Below are positions 1-8,754 of a DNA stretch of 64,000 nt, piece by piece. The notes beneath the pieces were generated by a model. That model made no database searches and was not told the origin of the DNA. It was given only the letters and a program-made list of their open reading frames with translations. A program made the position numbers and the translations under genes. Numbering within the stretch: the first letter of the stretch is position 1; each line of letters opens with the position of its first letter. The stretch comes from Bilophila wadsworthia ATCC 49260 (GTDB taxonomy: Bacteria > Desulfobacterota > Desulfovibrionia > Desulfovibrionales > Desulfovibrionaceae): assembly GCF_000701705.1 (NCBI RefSeq), contig NZ_JNJP01000009.1, positions 17,672 to 81,671 of the forward strand, read 5' to 3'.

Positions 1-411
1 CAACCCTTTGTGGCTTTTGAGGGTATGGAATGGTACCGCACCGGGGATCTGGTGAGCGAGGCTGCCGACGGGTGCCTGACCTTCCGTGGACGCCTGAAGC
101 GTTTCGTCAAGGTTGGCGGTGAGATGATTTCACTCCCGCAGATCGAGAGCGTGCTTGCGGCGGCTTTCGGCGAGGGACGTTCCGAAGAATCCGGCGAACA
201 GGGCCCCGCGCTTGCGGTCGAAAGCGGAGAGGACGGAACCATTGTCCTGTTCACTACGCTCGACATTACCCGGGAAGAGGCCAATGCGGCCTTGCGGGCC
301 GCGCGCCTTTCCGGGCTGTCCGCCGTCGCCCGTGTGCAAAAACTGGCGTCTATCCCGGTTCTTGGAACCGGAAAGACCGATTACAAGGCGCTCAAGGCGT
401 CCTGCGTCTGA
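1..411 (+). CDS. Acyl/AMP-forming synthetase, C-terminal part (5' end outside window)
   Basis: This is the last 136 residues of an ANL-superfamily adenylating enzyme, open at the window start. The sequence WYRTGDLV is the A7-type motif, and GRLKRFVKVGGEMISL is the hinge and A8 region that swings the C-terminal lid. The GTGKTDYKALK near the end carries the lysine expected to contact the acyl-adenylate. The SLPQIE wording after the hinge resembles the synthetase half of 2-acylglycerophosphoethanolamine acyltransferase/acyl-ACP synthetase (Aas) more than a standard fatty-acyl-CoA ligase. That would place it in lysophospholipid recycling at the inner membrane. The substrate cannot be fixed from this fragment. 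The next gene lies about 320 bases away and is probably a separate unit. Confidence 0.75.
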   Translation, partial: QPFVAFEGMEWYRTGDLVSEAADGCLTFRGRLKRFVKVGGEMISLPQIESVLAAAFGEGRSEESGEQGPALAVESGEDGTIVLFTTLDITREEANAALRAARLSGLSAVARVQKLASIPVLGTGKTDYKALKASCV

Positions 412-732
412 GGAGGCTCGCGCGCGGGGAGGTTCATTCTGAAAAGGCCTTCTTCCAAGGACAACCCGCGTTGGAAGGCGCAACAGGGATTCAAAACGAA
501 GCCTCTTGAGAGGCTGAATGAGAGGCTCCGCGCGAATACGTTTGGGGAAGGGGGAATTTCTCTTTGGAAAAGTTCCTCTTCCTCAATAGCCCCACACCGT
601 TTCAAAGCGCGTCGGTACTAACTCCCTTCCTCGGTTATCCCGTCAAAGCGGGCTATACAAAAAGATGAAGGCGCGGTAGGAATGCGCCATATTTCGGGGA
701 GATTCCTTTCCGTTTTTTTGGAGGAAACGTTC
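412..732. other. Intergenic region before iaaA
   Basis: No convincing gene. A short perfect hairpin, AGCCTCT-TG-AGAGGCT, lies at 500-515 without a T tract, so it is not an obvious terminator. A CCCG/CGGG hairpin sits around 638-652, just upstream of a TATACA-like hexamer that could be the -10 of an iaaA promoter, but I see no clear -35. Confidence 0.4.
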
Positions 733-1722
733 ATGGTACAGGTTCCTGTTTTGGCTATTCACGGCGGCGCGGGCACAATCAACCGGGAAGCCCTTTCCAC
801 TGAGGCGGAGCGCGAATACCGCGGCGCCCTTCAGTCCATTCTGGAGAAAGGGCGGGACGCGCTGACCGCCGGAGCCTCCGCCCTTGATGCGGTGACGCTG
901 GCCGTGTCCATGCTTGAGGACTGCCCGCTGTTCAATGCCGGGCGCGGCGCGGTTTATACCAGTGCCGAAACCCATGAGATGGACGCCGCGATCATGGACG
1001 GCAGCACGCTGCGGACCGGCGCGCTTTCGTGCGTGCACGGCGTCAAGAACCCGATCCGGGCGGCCCGTGTGGTCATGGAGCAGTCTCCGCATGTCCTGAT
1101 GACCAGCGACGGCGCGATGGCGTTCCTCCGCGAGCACGGCGTGGAATTCATGCCCGATGCGTACTTCGACACGGAACACCGTTTGGCTCAGCTGCATCAG
1201 GCGCAGACGAGGCAGCCCGGCGCGGCAGTGCTCGACCACGACGGCGCGGCTGCGGCGAGTAAACTTTCCTTCGCCGGAAATCCGCTCGACGAGAAGACGA
1301 AAATGGGCACTGTGGGGGCGGTGGCGCTGGATAGCCGGGGCAATCTGGCTGCGGCGACCTCCACGGGCGGCATGACCAACAAGCTTCCCGGACGGGTAGG
1401 GGATACGCCCATCGTCGGCGCGGGTTGCTATGCCGATGATGGCGTGGCGGTTTCCTGCACCGGTTCCGGCGAATATTTCATCCGGCTGGTGGTGGGGCAC
1501 GACGTAGCGGCCCGCGTGCGCTATCAGGGGGCGAGCCTTGAGGACGCCGTACGCGCCGTGCTGGCCCGGGTAGGCGAGCTTGGAGGCACGGGCGGGCTCA
1601 TTGCCGTGGATAAAAAGGGGCATGTGACGCTGCCGTTCATCTCCGAAGGCATGTACCGGGGATGTGTCAGGGGGGCGGAGGCTCCGCTCGTGGCCATTTA
1701 TGGACAGGAAGAAGGCTGCTGA
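733..1722 (+). CDS. iaaA: Isoaspartyl peptidase / L-asparaginase (Ntn hydrolase)
   Basis: A 329-residue plant-type asparaginase that hydrolyses beta-aspartyl dipeptides and asparagine in the cytoplasm after self-cleavage into two subunits. The N-terminus reads AIHGGAGTI, a family hallmark. The autocleavage and nucleophile motif is GTVGAVALD, with the catalytic threonine at residue 193; STGGMTNK and the GRVGDTPIVGAG substrate-binding segment follow. The start is taken at ATG 733 because GGAGG lies directly in front of it; an upstream in-frame ATG at 682 has no such site. It precedes a gsiABCD-type transporter, the same order as iaaA-gsiABCD in Escherichia coli, which suggests processing of imported gamma- or beta-linked peptides. 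A terminator-like hairpin follows, so it may be transcribed partly on its own. Confidence 0.9.
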   Translation: MVQVPVLAIHGGAGTINREALSTEAEREYRGALQSILEKGRDALTAGASALDAVTLAVSMLEDCPLFNAGRGAVYTSAETHEMDAAIMDGSTLRTGALSCVHGVKNPIRAARVVMEQSPHVLMTSDGAMAFLREHGVEFMPDAYFDTEHRLAQLHQAQTRQPGAAVLDHDGAAAASKLSFAGNPLDEKTKMGTVGAVALDSRGNLAAATSTGGMTNKLPGRVGDTPIVGAGCYADDGVAVSCTGSGEYFIRLVVGHDVAARVRYQGASLEDAVRAVLARVGELGGTGGLIAVDKKGHVTLPFISEGMYRGCVRGAEAPLVAIYGQEEGC

Positions 1723-1837
1723 GCGTAGAAAAAACAGGTGGTGAGTTCATTCTGTATGTCGTTTCCGCCTGTTGTTTGCATTTATTCGTGAAGATGAGCG
1801 AGGTCGGTGATTTTGTTCTGTTTTTCACGATAAAGAG

Positions 1838-1861
1838 AAAAAAGGCATTCAGCCCTTTTTT
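1838..1861 (+). terminator. Rho-independent terminator after iaaA
   Basis: AAAAAAGG and CCTTTTTT form an 8-bp stem around an 8-nt loop and end in a T run. The stem is AT-rich, so the terminator is probably leaky. Confidence 0.5.
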
Positions 1862-1886
1862 GTAGAGGGGGAGTGCTTTTTTTCTA

Positions 1887-1917
1887 TTGACAGAACAGGG
1901 TTGTTTAGGCTTCTAAT
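1887..1917 (+). promoter_or_regulatory. Candidate sigma-70 promoter for the gsi operon
   Basis: A perfect TTGACA at 1887-1892 and a TCTAAT (5 of 6 to consensus) at 1912-1917 are separated by 19 bp, longer than ideal. It lies about 185 bases before gsiA and just after the iaaA terminator, the right place for an operon promoter. Confidence 0.35.
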
Positions 1918-2102
1918 GGATATTCTCGAACGAAAACGAAGGCTACGGGATTTTCCCAACGTGGTTTTGCCGGTTCAGCAAGGCCCTGTGAAATCCCCAG
2001 CCTCGAATTTGTTCCGCTAAAGTTGTTGGCTTGTCCGCGTCCGTCTCTGGAAACCGTTCCGGAAGGGGCGGAGTACCGTTAGGTTGGGAATTGGAGAAGG
2101 GA

Positions 2103-3995
2103 ATGGGGCCGAGTGACAGAAACGTCCTGGAAGTCCAGGGATTGACCGTCCGCTTCGATACGTCCGAACGAAGCGTTGTTGCCGTAAAGGATCTGGGGTT
2201 TCACGTGCGGGCCGGGGAAGTTCTGGCCATCGTGGGTGAATCGGGTTCCGGGAAATCCGTTACGTCATTGTCCGTGATGCGCCTCATTGAGCATGGCGGG
2301 GGAACCATTGCCTCGGGGAAGATCTCCTTCACCCGCAGGAACGGTGGAAAACTCGATCTGGCCAAGGCCGCCGACAGTGTCATGCGCACTATCCGGGGCG
2401 GCGAAATTTCAATGATTTTTCAGGAGCCCATGACCTCCCTGAACCCCGTATTTTCCGTGGGGACACAGGTAGCGGAGGCGGTCATGCTCCATCAGGGGCT
2501 CAGCCACGCGGAGGCCGAGGCTGAAGCTCTCAGAATGCTTGAGCTTGTCCGTATCCCTGAAGCCAAGCAGATCCTCAAGCGGTATCCGCACCAGCTTTCC
2601 GGGGGGATGCGCCAGCGCGTCATGATCGCGATGGCCTTGTCCTGCAAGCCTTCCCTGCTTATCGCCGACGAACCGACGACAGCGCTCGACGTGACCATTC
2701 AGGCGCAGATCCTCCAGCTCATCCGGCAGCTGCAGGAAGAGATGGGCATGGCGGTCATCTTCATCACCCACGACATGGGCGTGGTGGCGGAGGTCGCTGA
2801 CCGGGTACTCGTCATGTACCACGGGGAAGCGGTGGAAGAGGGCACCTGTGAGCAGATTTTCCACAACCCGCGCCACCCCTACACGCAATCCCTGCTGGCG
2901 GCTGTCCCGCGCCTCGGATCCATGCGGGGGACTGACGAACCCGCTCCCTTCCCGCTGCTGCGTATTACTGATCCCGAAGCCGAACAGCTGGGCACCGCCG
3001 ACATGGATGAAACGCCCGTCGACATGCCCGAACCTGCCGCTTCCGCGCCATCCGTATCGGATGGACCCGTGCTCAGTGTGGATAACCTGATCACCCGCTT
3101 TGATGTGGAAACCGGTTTCTGGGGCAAGGTGAAACGCCGCGTCCATGCCGTGGAGCAGGTGAGTTTCAATCTGTATCCCGGCGAAACCCTTGGCCTGGTG
3201 GGTGAGTCCGGCTGCGGAAAGTCCACTATCGGCCGTTCGCTGATTGGGCTTGAGACCCCGCGTTCGGGCAGTATTGTGTTTAACGGGCAAGAACTTACGC
3301 AGGTATCCGGCTCTCAGCTGCAAAAGCTGCGGCGTAATATCCAGTATGTATTCCAAGATCCCTATGCGGCTCTGGACCCTCGCCTTACGGTCGGCTTTTC
3401 CATCATGGAGCCCTTGCTGATCCATAAGGTCTGTTCCCGGCAGGAGGCCGAACGCCGGGTTGGGGAACTGCTGGAGCGCGTCGATCTGGATCCCGCGATG
3501 GCCGTCCGCTATCCGCATGAATTCTCCGGCGGGCAGCGCCAGCGCGTCTGTATCGCCCGCGCATTGGCGATGAATCCGGAAATCATCATTGCCGACGAAT
3601 CCGTTTCCGCCCTCGACGTATCCGTACGTGCCCAGATCATCAACCTCCTTCTGGCCCTCCAAAAAGAATTCCGCATTGCCTTCCTCTTTATTTCCCATGA
3701 TATGGCCGTCATAGAACGCGTCTGCCATCGGGTGGCCGTTATGTACCTCGGGCAGATCGTGGAACTTGGCTCCCGGCGTGACGTCTTTGAAAACCCGTTG
3801 CATCCCTATACCAAACGACTCATGTCCGCCGTGCCTATTCCGGATCCCTCGCGGCGCACCATGTCGCATACCTTGTTGACTGGCGAAATCCCAAGCCCTG
3901 TCCGTTCAGCGGATTATGAGCCCGTGGTGGCCCCCCTGAAAGAAGTGAGCCCTGGCCATTTCGTATCTGAAGAGCAGGTGGCGAACTGGTTTTAG
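2103..3995 (+). CDS. gsiA: Fused dual ATPase of a peptide/glutathione ABC importer
   Basis: A 630-residue protein with two tandem ABC ATPase domains, as in glutathione importer GsiA, instead of separate DppD and DppF. The first domain has Walker A GESGSGKS at residues 45-52, signature LSGGMRQRV and Walker B LLIADEPT. The second has GESGCGKS, FSGGQRQRV and ADESVSALD. Each is followed by the HPYT oligopeptide-permease C-terminal motif. ATG 2103 is preferred over TTG 2031 because GGAG lies seven bases upstream. It would power import through the two permeases downstream. A 222-base gap separates it from the binding-protein gene and may hold a separate promoter. The iaaA-gsiA-B-C-D order supports the assignment, but other di- or oligopeptides are possible substrates. 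Confidence 0.85.
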   Translation: MGPSDRNVLEVQGLTVRFDTSERSVVAVKDLGFHVRAGEVLAIVGESGSGKSVTSLSVMRLIEHGGGTIASGKISFTRRNGGKLDLAKAADSVMRTIRGGEISMIFQEPMTSLNPVFSVGTQVAEAVMLHQGLSHAEAEAEALRMLELVRIPEAKQILKRYPHQLSGGMRQRVMIAMALSCKPSLLIADEPTTALDVTIQAQILQLIRQLQEEMGMAVIFITHDMGVVAEVADRVLVMYHGEAVEEGTCEQIFHNPRHPYTQSLLAAVPRLGSMRGTDEPAPFPLLRITDPEAEQLGTADMDETPVDMPEPAASAPSVSDGPVLSVDNLITRFDVETGFWGKVKRRVHAVEQVSFNLYPGETLGLVGESGCGKSTIGRSLIGLETPRSGSIVFNGQELTQVSGSQLQKLRRNIQYVFQDPYAALDPRLTVGFSIMEPLLIHKVCSRQEAERRVGELLERVDLDPAMAVRYPHEFSGGQRQRVCIARALAMNPEIIIADESVSALDVSVRAQIINLLLALQKEFRIAFLFISHDMAVIERVCHRVAVMYLGQIVELGSRRDVFENPLHPYTKRLMSAVPIPDPSRRTMSHTLLTGEIPSPVRSADYEPVVAPLKEVSPGHFVSEEQVANWF

Positions 3996-4217
3996 GATCG
4001 TCTAACGTTTCGCGCTTCAAGAGTGCTTCGCCGAGGGAGACGTTTTTCGGCGGGACTCCGTTTTCATGGCGAGCTTGGCTGCATAAAGGGTGCCTTTCGA
4101 GCCTGTTGGAGCGGAAGCGCTGAGTTCGTTCAACACGTTCAGGATTGTCCGACGTTCCGCGATGGCGCAGGGCGTCGTCATCAACCCGCCGTTCAGGCGC
4201 ATCAGTGAGGAGTATGT

Positions 4218-5762
4218 ATGTTTTTTTGTAAGACATGGAAAAAAGTGCTTATTGCCGCGACGATGGTTGTAGCGTTGTGCGCTCCGCAGGCCCATGCGTC
4301 CAAGGACGTGGTGCTTGCCATCGCCTCGACCCTGACCACCACCGACCCGTGGGATGCCAACGATACGCTGTCCCACGCTTGCGCGAAAACCTTCTATGAA
4401 GGGCTGTTCGGCTTCAACGAGAAGCTTGAGCTGCGTCCCGTGCTCGCCGAAAGTTACGACGTGTCCCCCGACGGGCTCGTGTACACCTTCCATCTGCGCA
4501 AGGGTGTGAAATTCCACGATGGTACCGATTTCAACGCCGAAGCCGTCAAGGTCAACTTCGACCGCGTTACCAACCCGGAAAACAAGCTGAAGCGCTACAG
4601 CCTGTATTCCAACATAGCCAAGACCGAAGTGGTCGACGACCTCACCGCCAAGGTGACCTTGAAGACGCCCTTCTCGCCTTTCATCAACCAGCTCGCGCAC
4701 CCCTCCGCGGTCATGATTTCCCCCACCGCGCTCAAGAAGTACGGCAAGGACATCATGTTCCACCCCGTGGGCACCGGCCCGTACAAGTTCGTGGAATGGA
4801 AGCAGACCGATTATCTTAAGGGTGCGAAGAACGAGAACTACTGGCGCCCCGGCTTGCCCAAGATCGATACCATCACCTGGGTGCCCGTTGTGGACAACAA
4901 CGCCCGTTCCGCGATGATGCGTACCGGCGAAGCCCACTTCACCTTCCCCGTGCCGTATGAACAGGCCGCCGTTCTGGAAAAGGACGAGCACCTCAAGCTG
5001 GTCGCCGCGCCTTCCATCGTGACGCGCTACCTGAACATGAATATGCTCCAGAAGCCGTTCGACGACCTCCGTGTGCGTCAGGCCATCAACTACGCCATCA
5101 ATAAGGAAGCCCTCGCCAAGGTAGCTTTCAGCGGTTACGCCTTCCCCTCGGAAGGCCCGCTGCCGCAGGGCGTCGACTATGCCGTCAAGCTTGGTCCTTG
5201 GCCGTACAACCCCAAGAAGGCTAAGGAATTGCTTGCCGAAGCCGGATATCCCAATGGTTTCGAGACGACGCTGTGGTCCGCTTACAACCACACCACCGGC
5301 CAGAAGGTGATCCAGTTCATCCAGCAGCAGCTCGCTCAGGTGGGCATCAAGGCTCAGGTTCAGGCTCTGGAAGCAGGCCAGCGCGTGGAAAAGGTGGAAA
5401 GCCATCAGGATGCCGCCACCGCCCCCGTCCGCCTGTACTACACCGGCTGGTCCTCCTCCACCGGCGAAGCCGACTGGGGCCTGCGCCCGCTGTTCGCCGG
5501 CGACAAGACTCCGCCTTCCATGTACAACATTTCCTACTACAAGAACCCCACTGTGGACGCGGACATCATGAAGGCGCTCGGCACCACCGACCGCGCCGAA
5601 AAGACCAAGCTGTACACCGAAGTGCAGGAAGAAATCTGGAAGGATGCGCCCTGGGCCTTCCTCGTGACCGAAAAGCTGCTCTACGCGACCAGCAAGAAGC
5701 TGACCGGCATGTACGTCATGCCTGACGCCAACTACTTCTTCGAAGAAATCGATCTGCAATAA
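4218..5762 (+). CDS. gsiB: Periplasmic peptide/glutathione-binding protein (SBP_bac_5)
   Basis: A 514-residue solute-binding protein of ABC cluster C. It has a basic start (MFFCKTWKK), a hydrophobic core and a likely signal-peptidase site after AHA. The mature protein contains the family features NDTLSHACAKTFYEGLFGFN, LAESYDVSPDGLVYTFHLRKGVKFHDG and VGTGPYKFVEW. The length matches GsiB (about 512). A GAGGAG sits eight bases before ATG 4218. It captures peptides in the periplasm and delivers them to the GsiC/GsiD-like channel encoded next. Ligand specificity cannot be read from the sequence; gene order favours glutathione or related gamma-glutamyl peptides. Confidence 0.85.
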   Translation: MFFCKTWKKVLIAATMVVALCAPQAHASKDVVLAIASTLTTTDPWDANDTLSHACAKTFYEGLFGFNEKLELRPVLAESYDVSPDGLVYTFHLRKGVKFHDGTDFNAEAVKVNFDRVTNPENKLKRYSLYSNIAKTEVVDDLTAKVTLKTPFSPFINQLAHPSAVMISPTALKKYGKDIMFHPVGTGPYKFVEWKQTDYLKGAKNENYWRPGLPKIDTITWVPVVDNNARSAMMRTGEAHFTFPVPYEQAAVLEKDEHLKLVAAPSIVTRYLNMNMLQKPFDDLRVRQAINYAINKEALAKVAFSGYAFPSEGPLPQGVDYAVKLGPWPYNPKKAKELLAEAGYPNGFETTLWSAYNHTTGQKVIQFIQQQLAQVGIKAQVQALEAGQRVEKVESHQDAATAPVRLYYTGWSSSTGEADWGLRPLFAGDKTPPSMYNISYYKNPTVDADIMKALGTTDRAEKTKLYTEVQEEIWKDAPWAFLVTEKLLYATSKKLTGMYVMPDANYFFEEIDLQ

Positions 5763-5827
5763 TTCCAGTGTCAGGGCCGGGCGTCATGCCCGGCCCGTCA
5801 TTCCGCCCTTCGGCGAGGTTTCAACGG

Positions 5828-6751
5828 ATGCTCCACTATTTTCTCAAACGCCTCCTCGGGTTGCTGCCCACACTGTTTCTGGTCGCGGTGATCGTGTTCC
5901 TGTTTGTGCACATGCTTCCCGGCGATCCCGCGCGCCTTGCCGCCGGGCCGGAAGCGGATCAGGTCACCGTGGAACTGGTGCGCAAGGATCTTGGGCTGGA
6001 CAAGCCCCTTCCTGAACAGTTCATCACCTATTTCGGCAACATCATTACCAAAGGCGACTTCGGCACCTCCCTGCGGACCAAGCGCCCCGTCAGTGTGGAA
6101 ATCGGGGAGCGTTTCGCGGCGACCTTCTGGCTCACCGTCTGGAGCATGGTCTGGTCGGTCTTCTTTGGGCTGATCATCGGCATGATTTCAGCCACAAAGC
6201 GCAACAAATGGCAGGATCACGCGGGGATGGCGCTTGCCGTTTCCGGGATTTCCTTCCCGACCTTTGCGCTCGGGCTGTTGCTCATGGAAATTTTTTCCGT
6301 TTCGCTGGGCTGGCTGCCCACTGTCGGAGCGGACTCGTGGAAACACTATATTTTGCCGTCCATCACGCTGGGGGCGGGCGTCGCCGCTGTCATGGCCCGG
6401 TTCACTCGCGCGTCTTTTGTGGAGATCCTGCAGGACGACTACATCCGTACGGCCCGCGCCAAAGGCCTGAGCGAGTGGGCGGTCATCGTCAAGCACGGCC
6501 TGCGCAATGCGCTCATCCCTGTCGTGACCATGATGGGCCTCCAGTTCGGTTTTCTGCTCGGCGGTTCCATCGTGGTTGAGAAGGTATTCAACTGGCCCGG
6601 CCTTGGCCGTCTGCTCGTGGATGCCGTGGAAATGCGGGACTATCCGGTTCTTCAGGCCGAAGTGCTCCTGTTTTCGCTCGAATTCATCCTGATCAACCTG
6701 CTGGTGGATATCCTCTATGCCGTCATCAACCCACGAATCTGCTTCAAGTGA
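5828..6751 (+). CDS. gsiC: ABC peptide importer permease, DppB/GsiC type
   Basis: A 307-residue inner-membrane permease. The start MLHYFLKRLLGLLPTLFLV is the standard first transmembrane helix of DppB/OppB proteins, followed by HMLPGDPAR. The periplasmic region includes LGLDKPLPEQF. The EAA-type loop is DDYIRTARAKGLSEWAVIVKH, and the C-terminus has the usual VFNWPGLGRLL. ATG 5828 fits the family length (GsiC is 306). It pairs with the next gene to form the channel. Its stop codon lies one base before the start of the next gene, so translation is probably coupled. Confidence 0.88.
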   Translation: MLHYFLKRLLGLLPTLFLVAVIVFLFVHMLPGDPARLAAGPEADQVTVELVRKDLGLDKPLPEQFITYFGNIITKGDFGTSLRTKRPVSVEIGERFAATFWLTVWSMVWSVFFGLIIGMISATKRNKWQDHAGMALAVSGISFPTFALGLLLMEIFSVSLGWLPTVGADSWKHYILPSITLGAGVAAVMARFTRASFVEILQDDYIRTARAKGLSEWAVIVKHGLRNALIPVVTMMGLQFGFLLGGSIVVEKVFNWPGLGRLLVDAVEMRDYPVLQAEVLLFSLEFILINLLVDILYAVINPRICFK

Positions 6752-6752
6752 T

Positions 6753-7646
6753 ATGAGTATGCAAAACAACGTATCAGTCGCATCCGGCCCCACAAAAGTC
6801 CGTACTCCGTGGAGCGAATTCTGGCGCAAGTTCAAGCGGCAGCGCATGACGCTGTTTGCGGGCAGCTTCATTGGCCTGTTGGTTCTGATCGCCATCTTTT
6901 GGCCGTGGCTTGTGCCTTATGATCCTGAAAATTACTTTGACTACGATATGTTGAATGCTGGCCCCTCGCTCCAGCATTGGTTCGGCGTGGATTCCCTCGG
7001 GCGCGACATCTTCAGCCGCATCCTTGCGGGCGCGCGCATTTCGCTTACTGCCGGTTTTTCCTCCGTGCTGGTTGGCGCGGTTGTCGGGACGCTGCTTGGC
7101 CTGACCTCCGGGTATTTTGAAGGCTGGTGGGACCGTGTGGTCATGCGCGTCTGTGACGTGCTGTTCGCTTTTCCCGGCATCCTCCTCGCCATCAGCGTGG
7201 TTGCGGTTCTCGGAAGCGGTATGGCGAACGTCATTCTCGCCGTGGCGATCTTCAGCATTCCCGCATTCGCCCGTTTGGTGCGCGGCAACACGCTGTCACT
7301 CAAGCGCCAGACATTTGTCGAGGCGGCCCGCAGTCTCGGCGCCGGTCCGATGACGATTATGCTGCGCCATATTTTCCCCGGTACGATCTCGTCCATTGTC
7401 GTGTACTTTTCCATGCGTATCGGCACGTCCATCATCACCGCCGCCAGCTTGTCCTTCCTCGGTCTTGGCGCGCAGCCGCCCACACCTGAGTGGGGAGCGA
7501 TGTTGAATGAGGCCCGCGCCGATATGGTGGTGGCCCCGCATGTGGCGATTTTTCCGAGCCTCGCCATTTTTTTGACGGTGCTCATGTTTAACCTTTTCGG
7601 TGATGGCCTGCGCGACGCGCTTGATCCCAAGATCGATCAGGAATAG
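6753..7646 (+). CDS. gsiD: ABC peptide importer permease, DppC/GsiD type
   Basis: A 297-residue inner-membrane permease. It has the DppC N-terminal pattern: a cytoplasmic tail, FWRKFKRQRMTLFAG, one helix and a periplasmic part with HWFGVDSLGRDIFSRILAGARISL. The EAA loop EAARSLGAGPMTIMLRHIFPG contacts the GsiA-like ATPase. LGLGAQPPTPEWGAML near the end is a strong family signature. The start at ATG 6753 lies one base after the gsiC stop; an alternative is ATG 6759. It forms the heterodimeric channel with the preceding permease. Confidence 0.88.
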   Translation: MSMQNNVSVASGPTKVRTPWSEFWRKFKRQRMTLFAGSFIGLLVLIAIFWPWLVPYDPENYFDYDMLNAGPSLQHWFGVDSLGRDIFSRILAGARISLTAGFSSVLVGAVVGTLLGLTSGYFEGWWDRVVMRVCDVLFAFPGILLAISVVAVLGSGMANVILAVAIFSIPAFARLVRGNTLSLKRQTFVEAARSLGAGPMTIMLRHIFPGTISSIVVYFSMRIGTSIITAASLSFLGLGAQPPTPEWGAMLNEARADMVVAPHVAIFPSLAIFLTVLMFNLFGDGLRDALDPKIDQE

Positions 7647-7648
7647 CC

Positions 7649-8716
7649 ATGAACGGATTGGATTTCCCCCGCGTTGGGGTTTTGCCGAGCGGTCAGTTGG
7701 ATGCGATCACGGACGTGGGCGATATCCGCGTCGGGCATTGCACGCTGGATGAAGGAAATGTTCATACCGGTGTGACTGTGGTGCTCCCCAACGACGATCC
7801 GCTCATGCAAAAGCCGCTTGCCGCCAGTTGTATATTCAACGGTTTCGGCAAAAGTGTCGGTCTGATGCAGATGGCGGAACTCGGTTGTCTCGAAACGCCG
7901 CTGGCGTTGACCAACACATTTTCCGTAGGGGCAATCGCCACGGCGCAGATCCGTGCGGCGGTGTCCGCGCATCCGGAAGTAGGCCGGGAGTGGTCGACGG
8001 TCAACCCGCTGGTTCTTGAATGCAACGATGGGTATTTGAACGATATCCAGGCTCTTGCCGTAACTGAAAAACATTATACCGAAGCTTGCGCCTCGGCTTC
8101 ACGCGAATTCATGCAGGGAAGTGTTGGAGCCGGGCGGGGCATGTCCTGTTTCCATCTCAAGGGGGGCATTGGTTCGGCCTCCCGAATAGCGGAGTGCGGT
8201 GGGCAGGCCTTTACGGTAGGCGCGTTGGTGCTCTCCAATTTCGGCAAAGCGGAACACTGCCTGTTGGCTGGCCGTCCCGTGGGCCATCTTTTGCAGGAAC
8301 GGCTGGACCGTATCGGTGCGGAAGCCGCCGTGCTCGCCGCTGCACCGGAAAAGGGCAGCATCATCATGCTGCTGGCGACCGATGCGCCGCTGGATGTATT
8401 GCAGCTCGGACGGCTGGCCCGGCGGGCTGGGAATGGCCTTGCACGGACGGGCTCTCTTTTTGGACATGGCAGCGGAGACGTAGCCATTGCCTTTTCTTCC
8501 AGCCAGCATCTCCCGCAGTTGGCGGAATCCGCCGTGCCGCTTCTTCATGCACCGGACGGCTGGATGGACCGACTGTTTCAGGCTGCCGCCGAGGCGACCG
8601 AACAAGCTATTTTCAAAGCCCTGTTTTTTGCGGAACCGTTTGTCGGGCGCGATGGCCATAGACGGCCCTCCATTCAGGAAGTTTTGCCGGAATGGCGTGA
8701 TATCGTACGGAGCTAA
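7649..8716 (+). CDS. P1/S58 family peptidase (DmpA-like aminopeptidase)
   Basis: A 355-residue Ntn-fold peptidase that, like DmpA, is expected to self-cleave and release N-terminal L- or D-residues. ITDVGDIRVGHCTL at the start, then GVTVVLPNDD and the central GSVGAGRGMSCFHLKGGIG are the diagnostic stretches. The serine in GGIGSASR is the probable autocleavage site and nucleophile, by analogy with the family. It begins two bases after the gsiD stop, so it is in the transporter operon and is probably cytoplasmic. Its role would be to degrade imported peptides together with the M55 enzyme downstream. Substrate preference is not visible. Confidence 0.85.
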   Translation: MNGLDFPRVGVLPSGQLDAITDVGDIRVGHCTLDEGNVHTGVTVVLPNDDPLMQKPLAASCIFNGFGKSVGLMQMAELGCLETPLALTNTFSVGAIATAQIRAAVSAHPEVGREWSTVNPLVLECNDGYLNDIQALAVTEKHYTEACASASREFMQGSVGAGRGMSCFHLKGGIGSASRIAECGGQAFTVGALVLSNFGKAEHCLLAGRPVGHLLQERLDRIGAEAAVLAAAPEKGSIIMLLATDAPLDVLQLGRLARRAGNGLARTGSLFGHGSGDVAIAFSSSQHLPQLAESAVPLLHAPDGWMDRLFQAAAEATEQAIFKALFFAEPFVGRDGHRRPSIQEVLPEWRDIVRS

Positions 8717-8754
8717 AAACCGCAACAGCTCTGGTTCGGAATACGGAGAAAACG

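Noticed and set aside
643..1623. Long minus-strand frame (326 codons) opposite iaaA
   Set aside because: It mirrors a clear enzyme gene, has no ribosome-binding site, and is rich in His, Arg and Gly, the usual result of reading the opposite strand of GC-rich coding DNA.
4017..5759. Minus-strand frame of 580 codons opposite gsiB
   Set aside because: Fully antisense to a complete binding-protein gene, low-complexity composition, no family features.
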